DNA of 64,000 nucleotides from an uncultured Lachnospiraceae bacterium (GCA_910587305.1 CAJUKV010000002.1:62001-126000); one strand, 5' to 3'; shown: positions 49,882-58,560, counted from the first letter of the stretch. Notes: generated from the letters alone by a model not told the origin. A program made the numbers and translations.

Positions 49882-50889
49882 ATGAAAAAGCGGTATGGCG
49901 TAGTGCTGGTGGGATGCGGCTATATAGGAGAAGCGCACCTTTCGGATATACATTATCGTGAGAATGTGAAAATGATTGCGGTAGTTGACACGGATATTTC
50001 CCGTGCGGCGCTGCTGGCAAAAAAATATGGCGTTCCCGAGTTTGGGACAGATTACAGGGAGTATATTAGACGAAAAGAGACGGAAATTGTCATTATTGCC
50101 ACATATGTGGACACCCATTTGTCCATTATGAGAGACGCTTTGGCCTATGGATGCCATGTGCTTTGTGAAAAGCCGGCAGCCGCCTCGCCGGAAGCGGGAG
50201 AACAGTTTTTCAGGGAGGCGGTGGCAGCGCCAACTCAGGTGTTGATTGGCCATGAGCTTCGTTACAACCGTTCCTATCAGATGATAGAGAGAATCATCCG
50301 GGACGGGGCCATAGGAAAATTACGGCTGATGCGCATGATCCAAAACCATCATGCCGTAAGCTGGAGCAGGTATAAACGCTTAATGCAGGATTGTCCTCCC
50401 GTATTAGACTGCGGCGTTCACTATATGGATATTATGCGATGGGTGTCAGGTGAAGAAATAAAGTCTGTGACCGGTGTGGGCTGCTATATGGACGGGGATG
50501 CGCCCTGCCCAAACTATGGTACGGTGCAGGTACAGCTTTCGGGAGGGACTTTGGGGTGCTATGAATGCGGATGGAGCCGCAATCTGAAAGCGTGCAACCT
50601 AAAGGAATTTATCGGAGAGCATGGTTATGTGCGTCTTACGTTAATGGAGAACAGGGCGTCGGACAGGGAAGAAGGGGATCTTATCGAGTGGTATTGCTCT
50701 GTGACAGGGGAGTATAAGATTATCAACAATCAATCAAAATACAAAGATATGTATGCACAGCTGTCGGAACTCATACAAAGAATTGAAGGGGAGAAGGGGA
50801 ACGGGTTTACATTGGAGGACGCCCGTCTTGCATTTCTTGCAGCATATACAGCAAAGCAAAAAATTGAAGAAAGTGTGAAGAAGAGATGA
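49882..50889 (+). CDS. Gfo/Idh/MocA family oxidoreductase 2
   Basis: A 335-residue NAD(P)-dependent oxidoreductase. VVLVGCGYIGEAHLSD is the nucleotide loop, CEKPAA the catalytic lysine motif and LDCGVHYMDIMRW the DxGxHxxD motif. The ATG at 49882 fits GAGGG 8 bases upstream; an ATG 15 bases earlier is also possible. It is distinct from the first copy, so the pair may carry out an oxidation and a reduction on different intermediates. A strong hairpin directly follows its stop. Confidence 0.88.
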   Translation: MKKRYGVVLVGCGYIGEAHLSDIHYRENVKMIAVVDTDISRAALLAKKYGVPEFGTDYREYIRRKETEIVIIATYVDTHLSIMRDALAYGCHVLCEKPAAASPEAGEQFFREAVAAPTQVLIGHELRYNRSYQMIERIIRDGAIGKLRLMRMIQNHHAVSWSRYKRLMQDCPPVLDCGVHYMDIMRWVSGEEIKSVTGVGCYMDGDAPCPNYGTVQVQLSGGTLGCYECGWSRNLKACNLKEFIGEHGYVRLTLMENRASDREEGDLIEWYCSVTGEYKIINNQSKYKDMYAQLSELIQRIEGEKGNGFTLEDARLAFLAAYTAKQKIEESVKKR

Positions 50890-50930
50890 AGATTTTCTAA
50901 GGCGTCAAAAGACGCCGCCTGAGAAAATCT
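50890..50930 (+). other. Nested hairpin between the second and third Gfo/Idh genes
   Basis: AGATTTTCT pairs with AGAAAATCT outside, and GGCGTC-aaaa-GACGCC inside. There is no T run, so attenuation or mRNA protection is more likely than full termination. The next gene starts 68 bases on. Confidence 0.55.
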
Positions 50931-50997
50931 AAGTCAAAATGGTTTATGTATTGTTTGTGCCGCGAGGCGGTATGTTGGGAAGGGAGTATGGTTATAT

Positions 50998-51831
50998 ATG
51001 AAAATAGGATTTATTGATTATTATCTGGACGAGTGGCATGCGGATAATTATCCGGAAATGATAAAAAAACACAGCCAGGGAAAAATGGAGGTGGCATATG
51101 GGTATGGGATGATAAAAAGTCCAAGAACAGGAAAAACCTCCGAGGCGTGGTGCAGGGAGCACGGCATAGAATACTGCCGGACCATAGAGGAAGTGGTTGA
51201 GAAAAGCGATGTGTTAATGGTTCTTTCACCGGAAGATGCTAAGATGCATGAAATACTTTCAGAACTGCCTTTAAAGTCAGGGAAAAAAACATATATAGAT
51301 AAAACATTTGCGCCTTCTAAAAAAATGGCGGAAGCGATATTTGAACTGGCGGAAAAAAATAACACGCCCTGTTATTCCACATCAGCCCTCAGATATGCAG
51401 ACGAATACCGCGCTTATATTGGGAAAAAGATAAATGCGGCAAGCTTTGTGGGCGCCTGCGATTACAACAATTACGGTATACATCATTTAGAACCAATTGA
51501 AATGTTGATGGGGGGAAAGATTTATCGTGTGATGGCCCTCACCAAAGGGGATTGGACGGAGCTTTTATTAGAGTGGGAGGACGGACGAATTGCATCCATG
51601 ATCTGTACGGGAGGAGAGACGCCTTTTATTGCAACCCTTCTTTTAGATGGGGAATGTGAAACCATTGAGGTGAAATCGGACTTCTTCGGCGGATTCATTG
51701 ATGATCTGATTCGGTTTTTTGAAACAGGAAAGATACCCGTATCCCACGAGGAAACGGTACGGATTATAGCCGTGCGCGAGGCCGGACTAAGGGCCATGGA
51801 ATGTCCGGGAGAGTGGGTTATTGTTGTGTGA
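50998..51831 (+). CDS. Divergent Gfo/Idh-like protein lacking standard motifs
   Basis: A 277-residue protein that looks like a Gfo/Idh/MocA relative by its length and neighbourhood but lacks the standard motifs. The nucleotide loop is replaced by IGFIDYYLDEWHADNYP, with no GxGxxG. The EKP position reads YIDKTFAPS, which keeps a lysine. The DxGxHxxD region is NNYGIHHLEPIEM, in which the Asp is missing but a His pair remains. It may be a sugar-binding or isomerase-like offshoot. GGGAG lies about 11 bases before the ATG. The stop is 22 bases before the first TIM-barrel gene, so it is part of the same operon. The assignment rests on fold-level resemblance only. Confidence 0.6.
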   Translation: MKIGFIDYYLDEWHADNYPEMIKKHSQGKMEVAYGYGMIKSPRTGKTSEAWCREHGIEYCRTIEEVVEKSDVLMVLSPEDAKMHEILSELPLKSGKKTYIDKTFAPSKKMAEAIFELAEKNNTPCYSTSALRYADEYRAYIGKKINAASFVGACDYNNYGIHHLEPIEMLMGGKIYRVMALTKGDWTELLLEWEDGRIASMICTGGETPFIATLLLDGECETIEVKSDFFGGFIDDLIRFFETGKIPVSHEETVRIIAVREAGLRAMECPGEWVIVV

Positions 51832-51853
51832 TGAAAAGAAAGGATGGGGGAAG

Positions 51854-52684
51854 ATGCAGATTGGAATTAGTGAAATTATCATGCCGGAGTATTCTTTAGA
51901 AGACTTTTTTGCACAGTCAAAGGCTGCCGGTTATGATGTTGCCGAGGTGGTCATTGGCGGAAATATGCCTTTGCAGCTAAGCAATAGAAATGAGGTGGCG
52001 CCAAAGATAAGGAGGCTGTCTGAGCAGTATCATTTGCCAGTGGTATCCTTAGTTCAGTGGCAGTGCGGCGGAAATCTGCTGGAAAATGGAGAACGGCAGA
52101 AAATCAGTATAGAACAGACTTGTGAAGGGCTGGAAATCGCGCGGGAGCTGGGAGCAAAGGTATCCCTTCATACGCTTGGCGAGCTGACGCCGGAATTGTA
52201 TTATGAAGAAGCCTACGAAAATGCGGTAAACGCTTTAAGGGTAATTTCCAAAACGGCGGAAAAAACAGACGTGGCGCTGGCAGTAGAGTTTGTGTGGAAC
52301 GGCTTTTTATTTAGTCCGCTGGAAATGAAAAGGCTATTGGACGATGTGGGCAGCAGTGCGGTCGGATTTTATTTTGATCCCGGCAATATGGCCATTTTCC
52401 AGTATCCCCATCACTGGGCCCGCATATTGGGGAAATACATCAAGGCAATGCATATGAAAGACTGGACAGGTCATGTGGTTGACGGCGGATGGAAAAAGGT
52501 AAAAGAAGGAAACGTACTGGATGGGCAGTGGACAGCCCTTTTGGATGGGAAAGTAGATTTTGCAAAATTGATGAAAGAGCTGCGGGCAGTCGGGTATGAC
52601 GGACCAATGATTAGCGAGGTTGAGCGGAATCTGGCGTCAATAGAGAAAACGGCAACGACAATAAAAAAAATTATGACTTTGTAA
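51854..52684 (+). CDS. Sugar phosphate isomerase/epimerase-like TIM barrel 1
   Basis: A 276-residue AP-endonuclease-2 type TIM barrel (IolE/IolI/xylose isomerase-like). Metal ligands are suggested by LAVEFVWNGFLF (Glu), GFYFDPGNMA (Asp), KAMHMKDWTG (His, Asp) and MISEVERN (Glu). Such proteins isomerise or epimerise keto sugars and inositols, or open lactones and glycosides. GGGGGAAG precedes the ATG at 51854. It follows the third Gfo/Idh-like gene. A pairing of Gfo/Idh and TIM-barrel proteins is known from 3-keto-sugar and C-glycoside degradation and from inositol pathways. Confidence 0.82.
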   Translation: MQIGISEIIMPEYSLEDFFAQSKAAGYDVAEVVIGGNMPLQLSNRNEVAPKIRRLSEQYHLPVVSLVQWQCGGNLLENGERQKISIEQTCEGLEIARELGAKVSLHTLGELTPELYYEEAYENAVNALRVISKTAEKTDVALAVEFVWNGFLFSPLEMKRLLDDVGSSAVGFYFDPGNMAIFQYPHHWARILGKYIKAMHMKDWTGHVVDGGWKKVKEGNVLDGQWTALLDGKVDFAKLMKELRAVGYDGPMISEVERNLASIEKTATTIKKIMTL

Positions 52685-52712
52685 TTTTTGTAAGATAGGA
52701 GGCGAATTGTAT

Positions 52713-53567
52713 ATGGGCAATTTTAGGATTGGGATTATGGCAGATAGTTTAAAGCTGCCTTTTTACCAAAGTATGGAAAAGTGCGCCGCTCTGGGTGCGG
52801 ACGGCGTGCAGCTTTACGCCGTTTCAGGCGAAATGTCCCCTGAAAATATGACAAGGTGGGAACGAAAAGAGAAAAAAAGAGCTATCAGGGATAATGGGCT
52901 TATCGTGTCTGCTCTTTGCGGCGACTTTGGCGGACACGGCTTTACCCGCCAGGCGGAAAACGAATGGCGCATTGAAGCCTCTAAACGGGTGATGGATTTG
53001 GCTCTTGAACTGGACTGCAGGGTGGTGACAACGCACATAGGTGTGGTGCCCGAGGATGAGACTTGCGAGACTTACCACATTTTACAGGATGCCTGTGGTA
53101 AATTGGCCGAATATGCCAAAGGAGCCGGAGGGTATTTTGCCGTTGAGACAGGCCCGGAACCCGCCACAAGATTAAAGCGCTTTCTGGACAGCATTGGAAA
53201 AGGCGGCATAGCGGTTAATTTTGATCCCGCCAATCTGGTTATGGTAACCGGGGACGATCCGGTAAAAGGGGTGGAAATACTGAAAGATTATATTGTACAT
53301 ACCCATGCAAAGGACGGCCTCATGGTGAAAAAAACGGATCCGAAAATCATTTATGATTTCTTTGCAGAGGGAGGAATTGGAGATCTCAGGTTAGGGGATT
53401 ATTTCCTGGAGACCCCTCTAGGCGAGGGAAGCGTAGATTTCCCGTCCTATCTGAAAACCTTAAGGGACTGCGGATATCAGGGCTTTTTAACGATTGAGCG
53501 GGAGGTAGGAGAAAAGCCGGAAGAGGATATTGCTCTGGCAGTTAAGTATTTAAGAGCAAGCTTTTGA
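52713..53567 (+). CDS. Sugar phosphate isomerase/epimerase-like TIM barrel 2
   Basis: A 284-residue paralogue of the preceding barrel. Conserved metal-site pieces are FAVETGPEP (Glu), VNFDPANLVM (Asp), HTHAKDG (His, Asp) and TIERE (Glu). A THIGVVPE motif follows the fourth strand. AGGAGG lies 9 bases before the ATG at 52713. It is the last enzyme of the run. Two barrels plus two to three Gfo/Idh proteins suggest successive oxidation, isomerisation or elimination and reduction of the imported sugar; which step each performs is unknown. Confidence 0.82.
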   Translation: MGNFRIGIMADSLKLPFYQSMEKCAALGADGVQLYAVSGEMSPENMTRWERKEKKRAIRDNGLIVSALCGDFGGHGFTRQAENEWRIEASKRVMDLALELDCRVVTTHIGVVPEDETCETYHILQDACGKLAEYAKGAGGYFAVETGPEPATRLKRFLDSIGKGGIAVNFDPANLVMVTGDDPVKGVEILKDYIVHTHAKDGLMVKKTDPKIIYDFFAEGGIGDLRLGDYFLETPLGEGSVDFPSYLKTLRDCGYQGFLTIEREVGEKPEEDIALAVKYLRASF

Positions 53568-53675
53568 GGAATCAAAGGACAAGGAAGGGAGGCGGATTGC
53601 CAAACTGAATATAGATGAGGGAATCATACCGGTACTTTTCACTTTACCGGAGCCATTAGAATGTGAAACCTTCTA

Positions 53676-53717
53676 TTGACCATACAATGAAAAAGAGCTA
53701 TAATGAACATTGTTCAT
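53676..53717 (+). promoter_or_regulatory. Promoter of the TetR gene with overlapping operator
   Basis: TTGACC (53676-53681), 17 bases and a perfect TATAAT (53699-53704). The inverted repeat ATGAACA-t-TGTTCAT (53703-53717) overlaps the end of the -10 and the start site, which is the classic position for autorepression. Confidence 0.8.
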
Positions 53718-53731
53718 ATTGGAGTGATTGC

Positions 53732-54301
53732 ATGAATATTGTTGTAACATCAGAAGATGAGATTTTGAAAACCAGCCGGAGTCTTATTTCCCAACAGGGA
53801 TGGTCTGCTGTCAATATCCGTTCGGTTGCGGCGGCCTGCGGGGTATCTGTGGGCTCTATCTACAATTATTTTGATTCCAAAGCGGCGTTGGTGGGAGCCA
53901 CGGTGGAGAGCGTCTGGCGTGAGATATTTCACCGCCCGGAGGATGGGAGCGTATTTCAGGATACCCAGGCATGTATTATTTGGATGTATGAACGGATGGA
54001 ATATGGCTGCAGGCAGTATCCCGGATTTTTTACCCTCCATTCGCTGGGGTTCATGCAGGAAGATAAGCCGGATGGAAAACAGCGTATGCAGCAGACCTGG
54101 CAGCATATTCAGGATGAGTTGTGTTCGGTTCTGGAGCGGGATGCCAGGGTTCGGCCTGATGTCTTTACGGAACAGTTTACGGCGGAAAAATTTGCCGGTG
54201 TCTTATTTTCTTTGTTGCTGTCTGCTTTGTTGCGGCAGGATTACGATCCCAGCGCTGTACTGGAGATTGTTAGCAGGATTCTTTACTCCCGTGGGCAATG
54301 A
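53732..54301 (+). CDS. TetR-family transcriptional regulator
   Basis: A 189-residue TetR-type repressor. The helix-turn-helix is AVNIRSVAAACGVSVGSIYN (about 21-40) followed by YFDSKAAL. The C-terminal ligand domain is helical with no recognisable ligand motif. The ATG at 53732 is used, with GGAG 8 bases before it; an in-frame ATG at 53663 lies upstream of the promoter and cannot be the start. The ATGAACATTGTTCAT palindrome overlaps its promoter and a second copy lies at 54416, before the following membrane genes. It therefore likely represses itself and the genes at 54446-55265 in response to an unknown ligand. Confidence 0.88.
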   Translation: MNIVVTSEDEILKTSRSLISQQGWSAVNIRSVAAACGVSVGSIYNYFDSKAALVGATVESVWREIFHRPEDGSVFQDTQACIIWMYERMEYGCRQYPGFFTLHSLGFMQEDKPDGKQRMQQTWQHIQDELCSVLERDARVRPDVFTEQFTAEKFAGVLFSLLLSALLRQDYDPSAVLEIVSRILYSRGQ

Positions 54302-54415
54302 GCCAGGGGGATGCGTCAGCATCCGTTTGACGAATGCCGCGAGGATGAAATACCGTCAGCTTGCTACAGGGGCTTTGATTAAAAGGTCCGCCTGGGGGTG
54401 ATTGTTTTCCGGAAA

Positions 54416-54430
54416 ATGAACAATGTTCAC
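54416..54430 (+). promoter_or_regulatory. Second operator copy (ATGAACAATGTTCAC)
   Basis: Inverted repeat TGAACA-a-TGTTCA, 14 of 15 bases as in the TetR promoter operator apart from the central base and the last one. It lies 16 bases before the ATG of a 27-codon frame and 170 bases before the membrane protein gene at 54600. No good -35/-10 pair is adjacent. Confidence 0.65.
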
Positions 54431-54445
54431 CAAAGGAGGCGGATT

Positions 54446-54529
54446 ATGAAAGTAAAGCGGAATACCCGTTGCTTTTGCTTACCTGGTCCGGGCGCTTCCA
54501 TTTTCGCCGGCCGGATTGTAGTTTGGTGA
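54446..54529 (+). CDS. Possible 27-aa leader peptide
   Basis: AAAGGAGG at 54432 fits an ATG at 54446, giving MKVKRNTRCFCLPGPG and onward to GRIVVW, ending at TGA 54529. It sits between the second operator and the membrane protein gene. It could be a translated leader or an accidental frame; the excellent ribosome site is the only support. Confidence 0.3.
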   Translation: MKVKRNTRCFCLPGPGASIFAGRIVVW

Positions 54530-54599
54530 TAATTTGGGGAGAGCGGTATTTGCCGCTGCCAGGGTTCAAAATAAAATTGGGAACAAAGGAGAATAAATT

Positions 54600-55265
54600 A
54601 TGCAGGCAATCGTAGAAACTTTATTTGATGCGGTCTATCTGTTCTCTGTCATTACTATCGGTATCCTGATGATTCGGGGCAGCAAGGGAGAACGTCAATT
54701 CCGGCTGTTTGGCTGGATGGCGGTGGTGCTGGGGGCGGGCGATTCTTTCCACCTGGTTCCCCGGGCTTTGGCTCTGTGTACAACAGGACTGGAAAACTAT
54801 ACGGTTCCTTTGGGGCTTGGGAAATGGATTACCTCGGTGACGATGACAGTTTTTTATGTGCTGCTGTATTATGTCTGGAGGCAGCGGTATCAGATCAGAG
54901 GCCTAAGAGGACTGACCGCTGCCGTATACGGTCTGGCCGGCGTGCGGATTGCTCTGTGCATGATGCCTCAGAACCGGTGGCTCAGCTCCGAAAGTCCCCT
55001 CTCCTGGGGAATCTACCGCAATATTCCTTTTGCTTTGCTGGGCCTTGTGGTGGTTGTGCTGTTTTACCGCAGTGCAAAGGAACGTGGGGATCAGGCGTTT
55101 GGCAGGATGTGGCTGACCATTGTGCTGAGCTTTGGTTTTTACATTCCGGTGGTGCTGTGGGCGGATGCCTTTCCACTCATTGGGATGCTGATGATCCCTA
55201 AGACATGCGCCTATGTGTGGACGGTGCTGATTGGATATTTTGCTATGAAACGGGAATGCAGGTAA
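54600..55265 (+). CDS. Seven-helix membrane protein of unknown function
   Basis: A 221-residue integral membrane protein with about seven hydrophobic helices. Polar motifs between them (MIRGSKGERQFRLFGWM; GAGDSFHLVPRAL; RQRYQIRGL) are conserved-looking but not assigned to a family I can name. AAAGGAG lies 9 bases before the ATG. It follows the TetR gene and its second operator and is the likely regulated target. By analogy to other TetR-linked membrane proteins it could be an exporter or sensor, but that is a guess from context. Confidence 0.6.
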   Translation: MQAIVETLFDAVYLFSVITIGILMIRGSKGERQFRLFGWMAVVLGAGDSFHLVPRALALCTTGLENYTVPLGLGKWITSVTMTVFYVLLYYVWRQRYQIRGLRGLTAAVYGLAGVRIALCMMPQNRWLSSESPLSWGIYRNIPFALLGLVVVVLFYRSAKERGDQAFGRMWLTIVLSFGFYIPVVLWADAFPLIGMLMIPKTCAYVWTVLIGYFAMKRECR

Positions 55266-55399
55266 GGAAGAAATGAGAGGATGAAGGGTTACGCTAAAAC
55301 CTCTTTCAGGCAGATGCGAAACCATAAGAGATACAATCCGTAACTCATTATCTCAGAAAAATAAGTGGTATTAAGTTTTAGGGAAAGGAGGACCTTGGG

Positions 55400-55624
55400 A
55401 TGAACAAATTGTTTTATTACGCGGATAAATACATAGAGGAAAGTGACTGGAAGGATTTGGCTATGATAAAGTTCTGCCTTTTTTCTATGGGGATTTTAGC
55501 GGGTATACAGATACCGAAAAGGAGCAGGCAGCAGGCAGGGTGGATTGCCGGGGCCGTTTTTGTTGCAACCTATATTCCGCTGATGGCGAAGTTCTTTTCT
55601 GTCATTTCGGAAAAAGAAGAGTGA
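55400..55624 (+). CDS. Small two-helix membrane protein (74 aa)
   Basis: A 74-residue protein with KLFYYADKYIEESDWKDLAM before a first helix (IKFCLFSMGILAGIQIP) and a second helix (IAGAVFVATYIPLMAKFFSVI). Short proteins with this YADKY...SDWKD opening are frequent in Lachnospiraceae; I believe some are annotated as phosphate-permease-like, but the function is unknown. GGAAAGGAGG lies about 13 bases before the ATG. It is 135 bases from the preceding gene and separate from the next. Confidence 0.6.
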   Translation: MNKLFYYADKYIEESDWKDLAMIKFCLFSMGILAGIQIPKRSRQQAGWIAGAVFVATYIPLMAKFFSVISEKEE

Positions 55625-55722
55625 TTCAAATATGAAACGAACACTTTTTGCACAGACACCTGCCGCCACAGTGGGTGTCTGTTTTGATGATATTAATCTG
55701 ATTTTGAGCGGAGGCAGGGCAT

Positions 55723-56445
55723 ATGAATGTTGATGATTATAAGGCATATATTTCGGCGGAAACTATGATGGGACCAAATAGCGTAAGGATATTGGCGGAG
55801 CTGTTTGACAAATATCCTTTACAGCTTTCTCCCGACGAGAGGATTCTCGACCTGGGATGCGGGACGGGGCTGACAAGTCTTGTCATTGCGAAGGAGACCG
55901 GAGCGAAAGTTTTTGCAAATGATTTATGGATAAGCGCAGAAGAAAACGGGGAACGGTTTGCCGAGTGGGGCGTTGGAGAGCAGATAACCCCTGTGTGTGA
56001 AGATGCGAACAACCTTTCTTTTGAAAAAAAGTCATTCCGCGCGCTTATTAGCGTTGACTCTTATCATTACTTCGCGGGAAGCAAGGGATTTTTTCAGGAA
56101 AAGATTTTACCCTTTATGAAAGATAACGGAGTGGTTTTGATTGGCATCCCCGGTCTGAAGGAGGAATATGCAGGCCGCGGGGAGGAGCTTGTCTTTGGCT
56201 GGCTTGGAGAGGACAGCTATATGTTCAAAAGCCCAAAATGTTGGGAGGAACTCATCGGCGGCAGCGATAGAATCGAGTCGGTGGAAACATGGGAAATGGA
56301 TTGCTTTCGCGAAGCATGGGATGATTGGCTTAAAACAAATCATAAATTCGCGCTCGGAGACAGAGAGCACTTCGAAACAATTATTAAGCCGTATACTTGT
56401 TTTGTGGGTATTTATGTCAGGCTGAAAGGCTCCTGCTGTCTGTAA
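55723..56445 (+). CDS. Class I SAM-dependent methyltransferase
   Basis: A 240-residue cytoplasmic methyltransferase. The SAM-binding motif I is ILDLGCGTGLTSLV, followed by KVFANDLW (motif II acidic position), CEDANNLSFE and LISVDSYHYFAG. The rest resembles the small-molecule (UbiE/BchM-like) group. AGCGGAGGC precedes the ATG. Its 3' end overlaps the convergent AraC-type gene by 34 bases. No cofactor or natural-product gene lies alongside, so the substrate is unknown. Confidence 0.85.
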   Translation: MNVDDYKAYISAETMMGPNSVRILAELFDKYPLQLSPDERILDLGCGTGLTSLVIAKETGAKVFANDLWISAEENGERFAEWGVGEQITPVCEDANNLSFEKKSFRALISVDSYHYFAGSKGFFQEKILPFMKDNGVVLIGIPGLKEEYAGRGEELVFGWLGEDSYMFKSPKCWEELIGGSDRIESVETWEMDCFREAWDDWLKTNHKFALGDREHFETIIKPYTCFVGIYVRLKGSCCL

Positions 56446-57316
56446 GACAGAGGGGTCAGCCCGGTATGTTTTTTAAAAAGTGTAATAAAATAAGCGGTGT
56501 TATCAATTCCCACCATAGAGCCGATTTCATGGACTTTATATTCGGTGGTAAGGAGCAGCTGCCTGGCGGCGTCAATTCTTTTCCTGTTCAGGTACTGTAT
56601 GGGGGAAATGCCATATGCATCGGTAAATTCCCTGCAAATCCGATATTTGCTGATGCCGAATAAAGCTGCTATATCGTTCAGGGTATAGGGCTTTTGAAAT
56701 TCATGCTCGAAAAGAAAGCGAATTTTTTCAACCTCTCGGGGGGGCATTTTTCTCCCGTCAGTGAAGATACGATACAGGATGTTATGATATGATTGATAAA
56801 ATCTGCAATCAAAAGCTTCTGGGAGGGCAGGACGCCGGGAAACAATTTCAAAAGACGCTCCATGCTTACAGAAATATCGGAAAAAGGGAAGGTGTGAAAA
56901 ATGTAAAACCGATTTCCGGAAAGAAGCTGGCGGTAATAAGGCAGGGAAACCCCATGACAAAAAACGACTTGATAAACCCAGGGTTCCGAGGCAATATCCA
57001 TGCGGAACTGCTGTTTACAATCCAAAAGGAGAAAGCTGCCTGCATTGAGGGGATATATCTGTTCGTCAAGAAGCAGTTTTCCGCATCCTTTTTCTGTCTG
57101 TAATAAAATAAAACAGTCCAGTGAGCCGACGGTAAAAGACCATGGAAAATTTGCGCACAGCCGCCCGCCGGACAAAGCGCTGACAAAAGGCAGAATTTCA
57201 TCATCCGTGCAAGGAAAAACTTGTCCAAGAAACTGTTCGGGGTTTTTGTCCGATGAAAGTCTTGGCGGCGATATAAGAGAATTCAGGAAAACAGAAATAA
57301 AATTCGTGCCGGTCAT
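56412..57316 (-). pseudogene. AraC-family regulator, split by a frameshift in a C7 tract
   Basis: The N-terminal cupin-like sensor (FTVGSLDCFILLQTEKGCGK, LNAGSFLLLDC) starts at 57316 and runs to SSLTGEKCPP. The double helix-turn-helix (LNDIAALFGISKYRICREF; HEIGSMVGIDNTAYFITLF) continues in another frame from MPPREVEKIRFLF to 56412. Both frames meet at a run of seven C (minus strand; G7 at 56738-56744). One extra C would join them into a single protein of about 300 residues, the normal AraC size. Everything else is intact. It is therefore a recent mutation, a phase-variable tract or a sequencing error. ATG at 57316 follows an AAGGAG site. Confidence 0.85.
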
Positions 57317-57554
57317 TTGAATCTCCTTATGGTAAGTGATGCTTTGAAGATTATAGCATGTATTTGTTAGCGGTTCAACAAAATAAAATGAATAATTACC
57401 CGATAAATGAAAGCGACTTATACAAAATATTCTTCATAGGAAAGAAATATTTAAGATATGCAAGAATATGAAACTTTATGAAATTTTAAGTAATGACATT
57501 GGCAATATATGTAAATATAATGAAAAAGATGAAAAACAAACAGGAGGAATGGTT

Positions 57555-58541
57555 ATGCGTAAAAAACAATTTAAAAGACTTGTAGTAGTATGTGCCGCTG
57601 TCGGCATGTTAGCTACAAGCATGTCAGCCTTTGCAGCAGAAAGCTATACTGTGCAAAGTGGAGATAATCTCAAAAAAATAGCAAAGCAGCTTTATGGCGA
57701 CTCTTCCAAATGGGAAGTGATTTATGAGGCAAACAAGGGTTCAATCAAGAATCCTAATCTCATTTATGAAGGACAGGTATTCACGATTCCTGATTCAGAT
57801 GCGGCGCCTGCGCCCGAAACAGAAACGTCGGCGCCCACGGCAGAAGCGCCCGCACCTGCTGCGGAAACGCCTGTAGCTGCGCCCGCATCCGAAACGCCCG
57901 CGCCTGCACCTGTTGCTGAAACACCCGCAGCGCCTGCGCCTGCTGCTGAAACACCGGCGGCTGTGCCTGCAATTTCGTCCCTGCCCATACCTGCAGCAAC
58001 CGTCAAAGTAGAAAAAGGCGGCGGATTTGATATAACCGGGAGCGGGAGAAGCATTTGGTGTCAGACCTACGATTCCGGCAGCAATAAGGTAGGCGGCGAT
58101 ATAGGATGGGATGGAAAACTGACGGAGACAATGGCTGAATCAACGGATGCATATGGAGTTACATATCGGTCATACGCGTTCGAGAAAAACGAATATTCAT
58201 ACAAGTATGTGGATCCTGCGGAAAATGCTCAGAGAGCGAAGGATGCGCTGGCCGGTTATATAGCGGCAAACCCTGATTCAAGCTTTACAGCATTGGTAAA
58301 AGCATCCGGCAGTGGAATTATTATTGTCACTTATCCTGCTCTTTTTCCGGATGGAATTGAAGGATGCATTAAGTATCCGGATATAAATTTACAGGCATGG
58401 GACTGCTTCTTAGTTGATGGTAAGCTGTATATCCTGTGCTCCGATGAAACCTTTGACTGGCTGGAAGGCACGGCACGTCCTGATGTATATATTCCGCAAT
58501 ACCTTAACAGTGCATTTACCTTTTTATCAAGTATTATATAA
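57555..58541 (+). CDS. Secreted LysM protein with Ala/Pro/Glu-rich linker
   Basis: A 328-residue exported protein. The signal peptide (KQFKRLVVVCAAVGMLATSM, cleaved after AFA) is followed by one LysM domain (SYTVQSGDNLKKIAKQLYGD, ending at EGQVFTIPD), then a linker of repeated PAAETP units of about 80 residues. The C-terminal 190 residues are an unrecognised domain with YSYKYVDPAENAQRAKDALAG and several Trp and Tyr residues. The ATG at 57555 is 7 bases after AGGAGG; in-frame ATGs upstream at 57468 and 57549 lack that spacing. It presumably binds peptidoglycan. It ends before a strong hairpin. Confidence 0.75.
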   Translation: MRKKQFKRLVVVCAAVGMLATSMSAFAAESYTVQSGDNLKKIAKQLYGDSSKWEVIYEANKGSIKNPNLIYEGQVFTIPDSDAAPAPETETSAPTAEAPAPAAETPVAAPASETPAPAPVAETPAAPAPAAETPAAVPAISSLPIPAATVKVEKGGGFDITGSGRSIWCQTYDSGSNKVGGDIGWDGKLTETMAESTDAYGVTYRSYAFEKNEYSYKYVDPAENAQRAKDALAGYIAANPDSSFTALVKASGSGIIIVTYPALFPDGIEGCIKYPDINLQAWDCFLVDGKLYILCSDETFDWLEGTARPDVYIPQYLNSAFTFLSSII

Positions 58542-58560
58542 TAATTAAGTTAGTGACAAA

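Noticed and set aside
53663..53731. Upstream ATG of the TetR gene
   Set aside because: It lies before the promoter and operator, so it cannot be in the transcript.
57764..58054. Minus-strand frame with Ala/Gly-rich protein
   Set aside because: It is the antisense of the PAAETP repeat region of the LysM protein, a common artefact.
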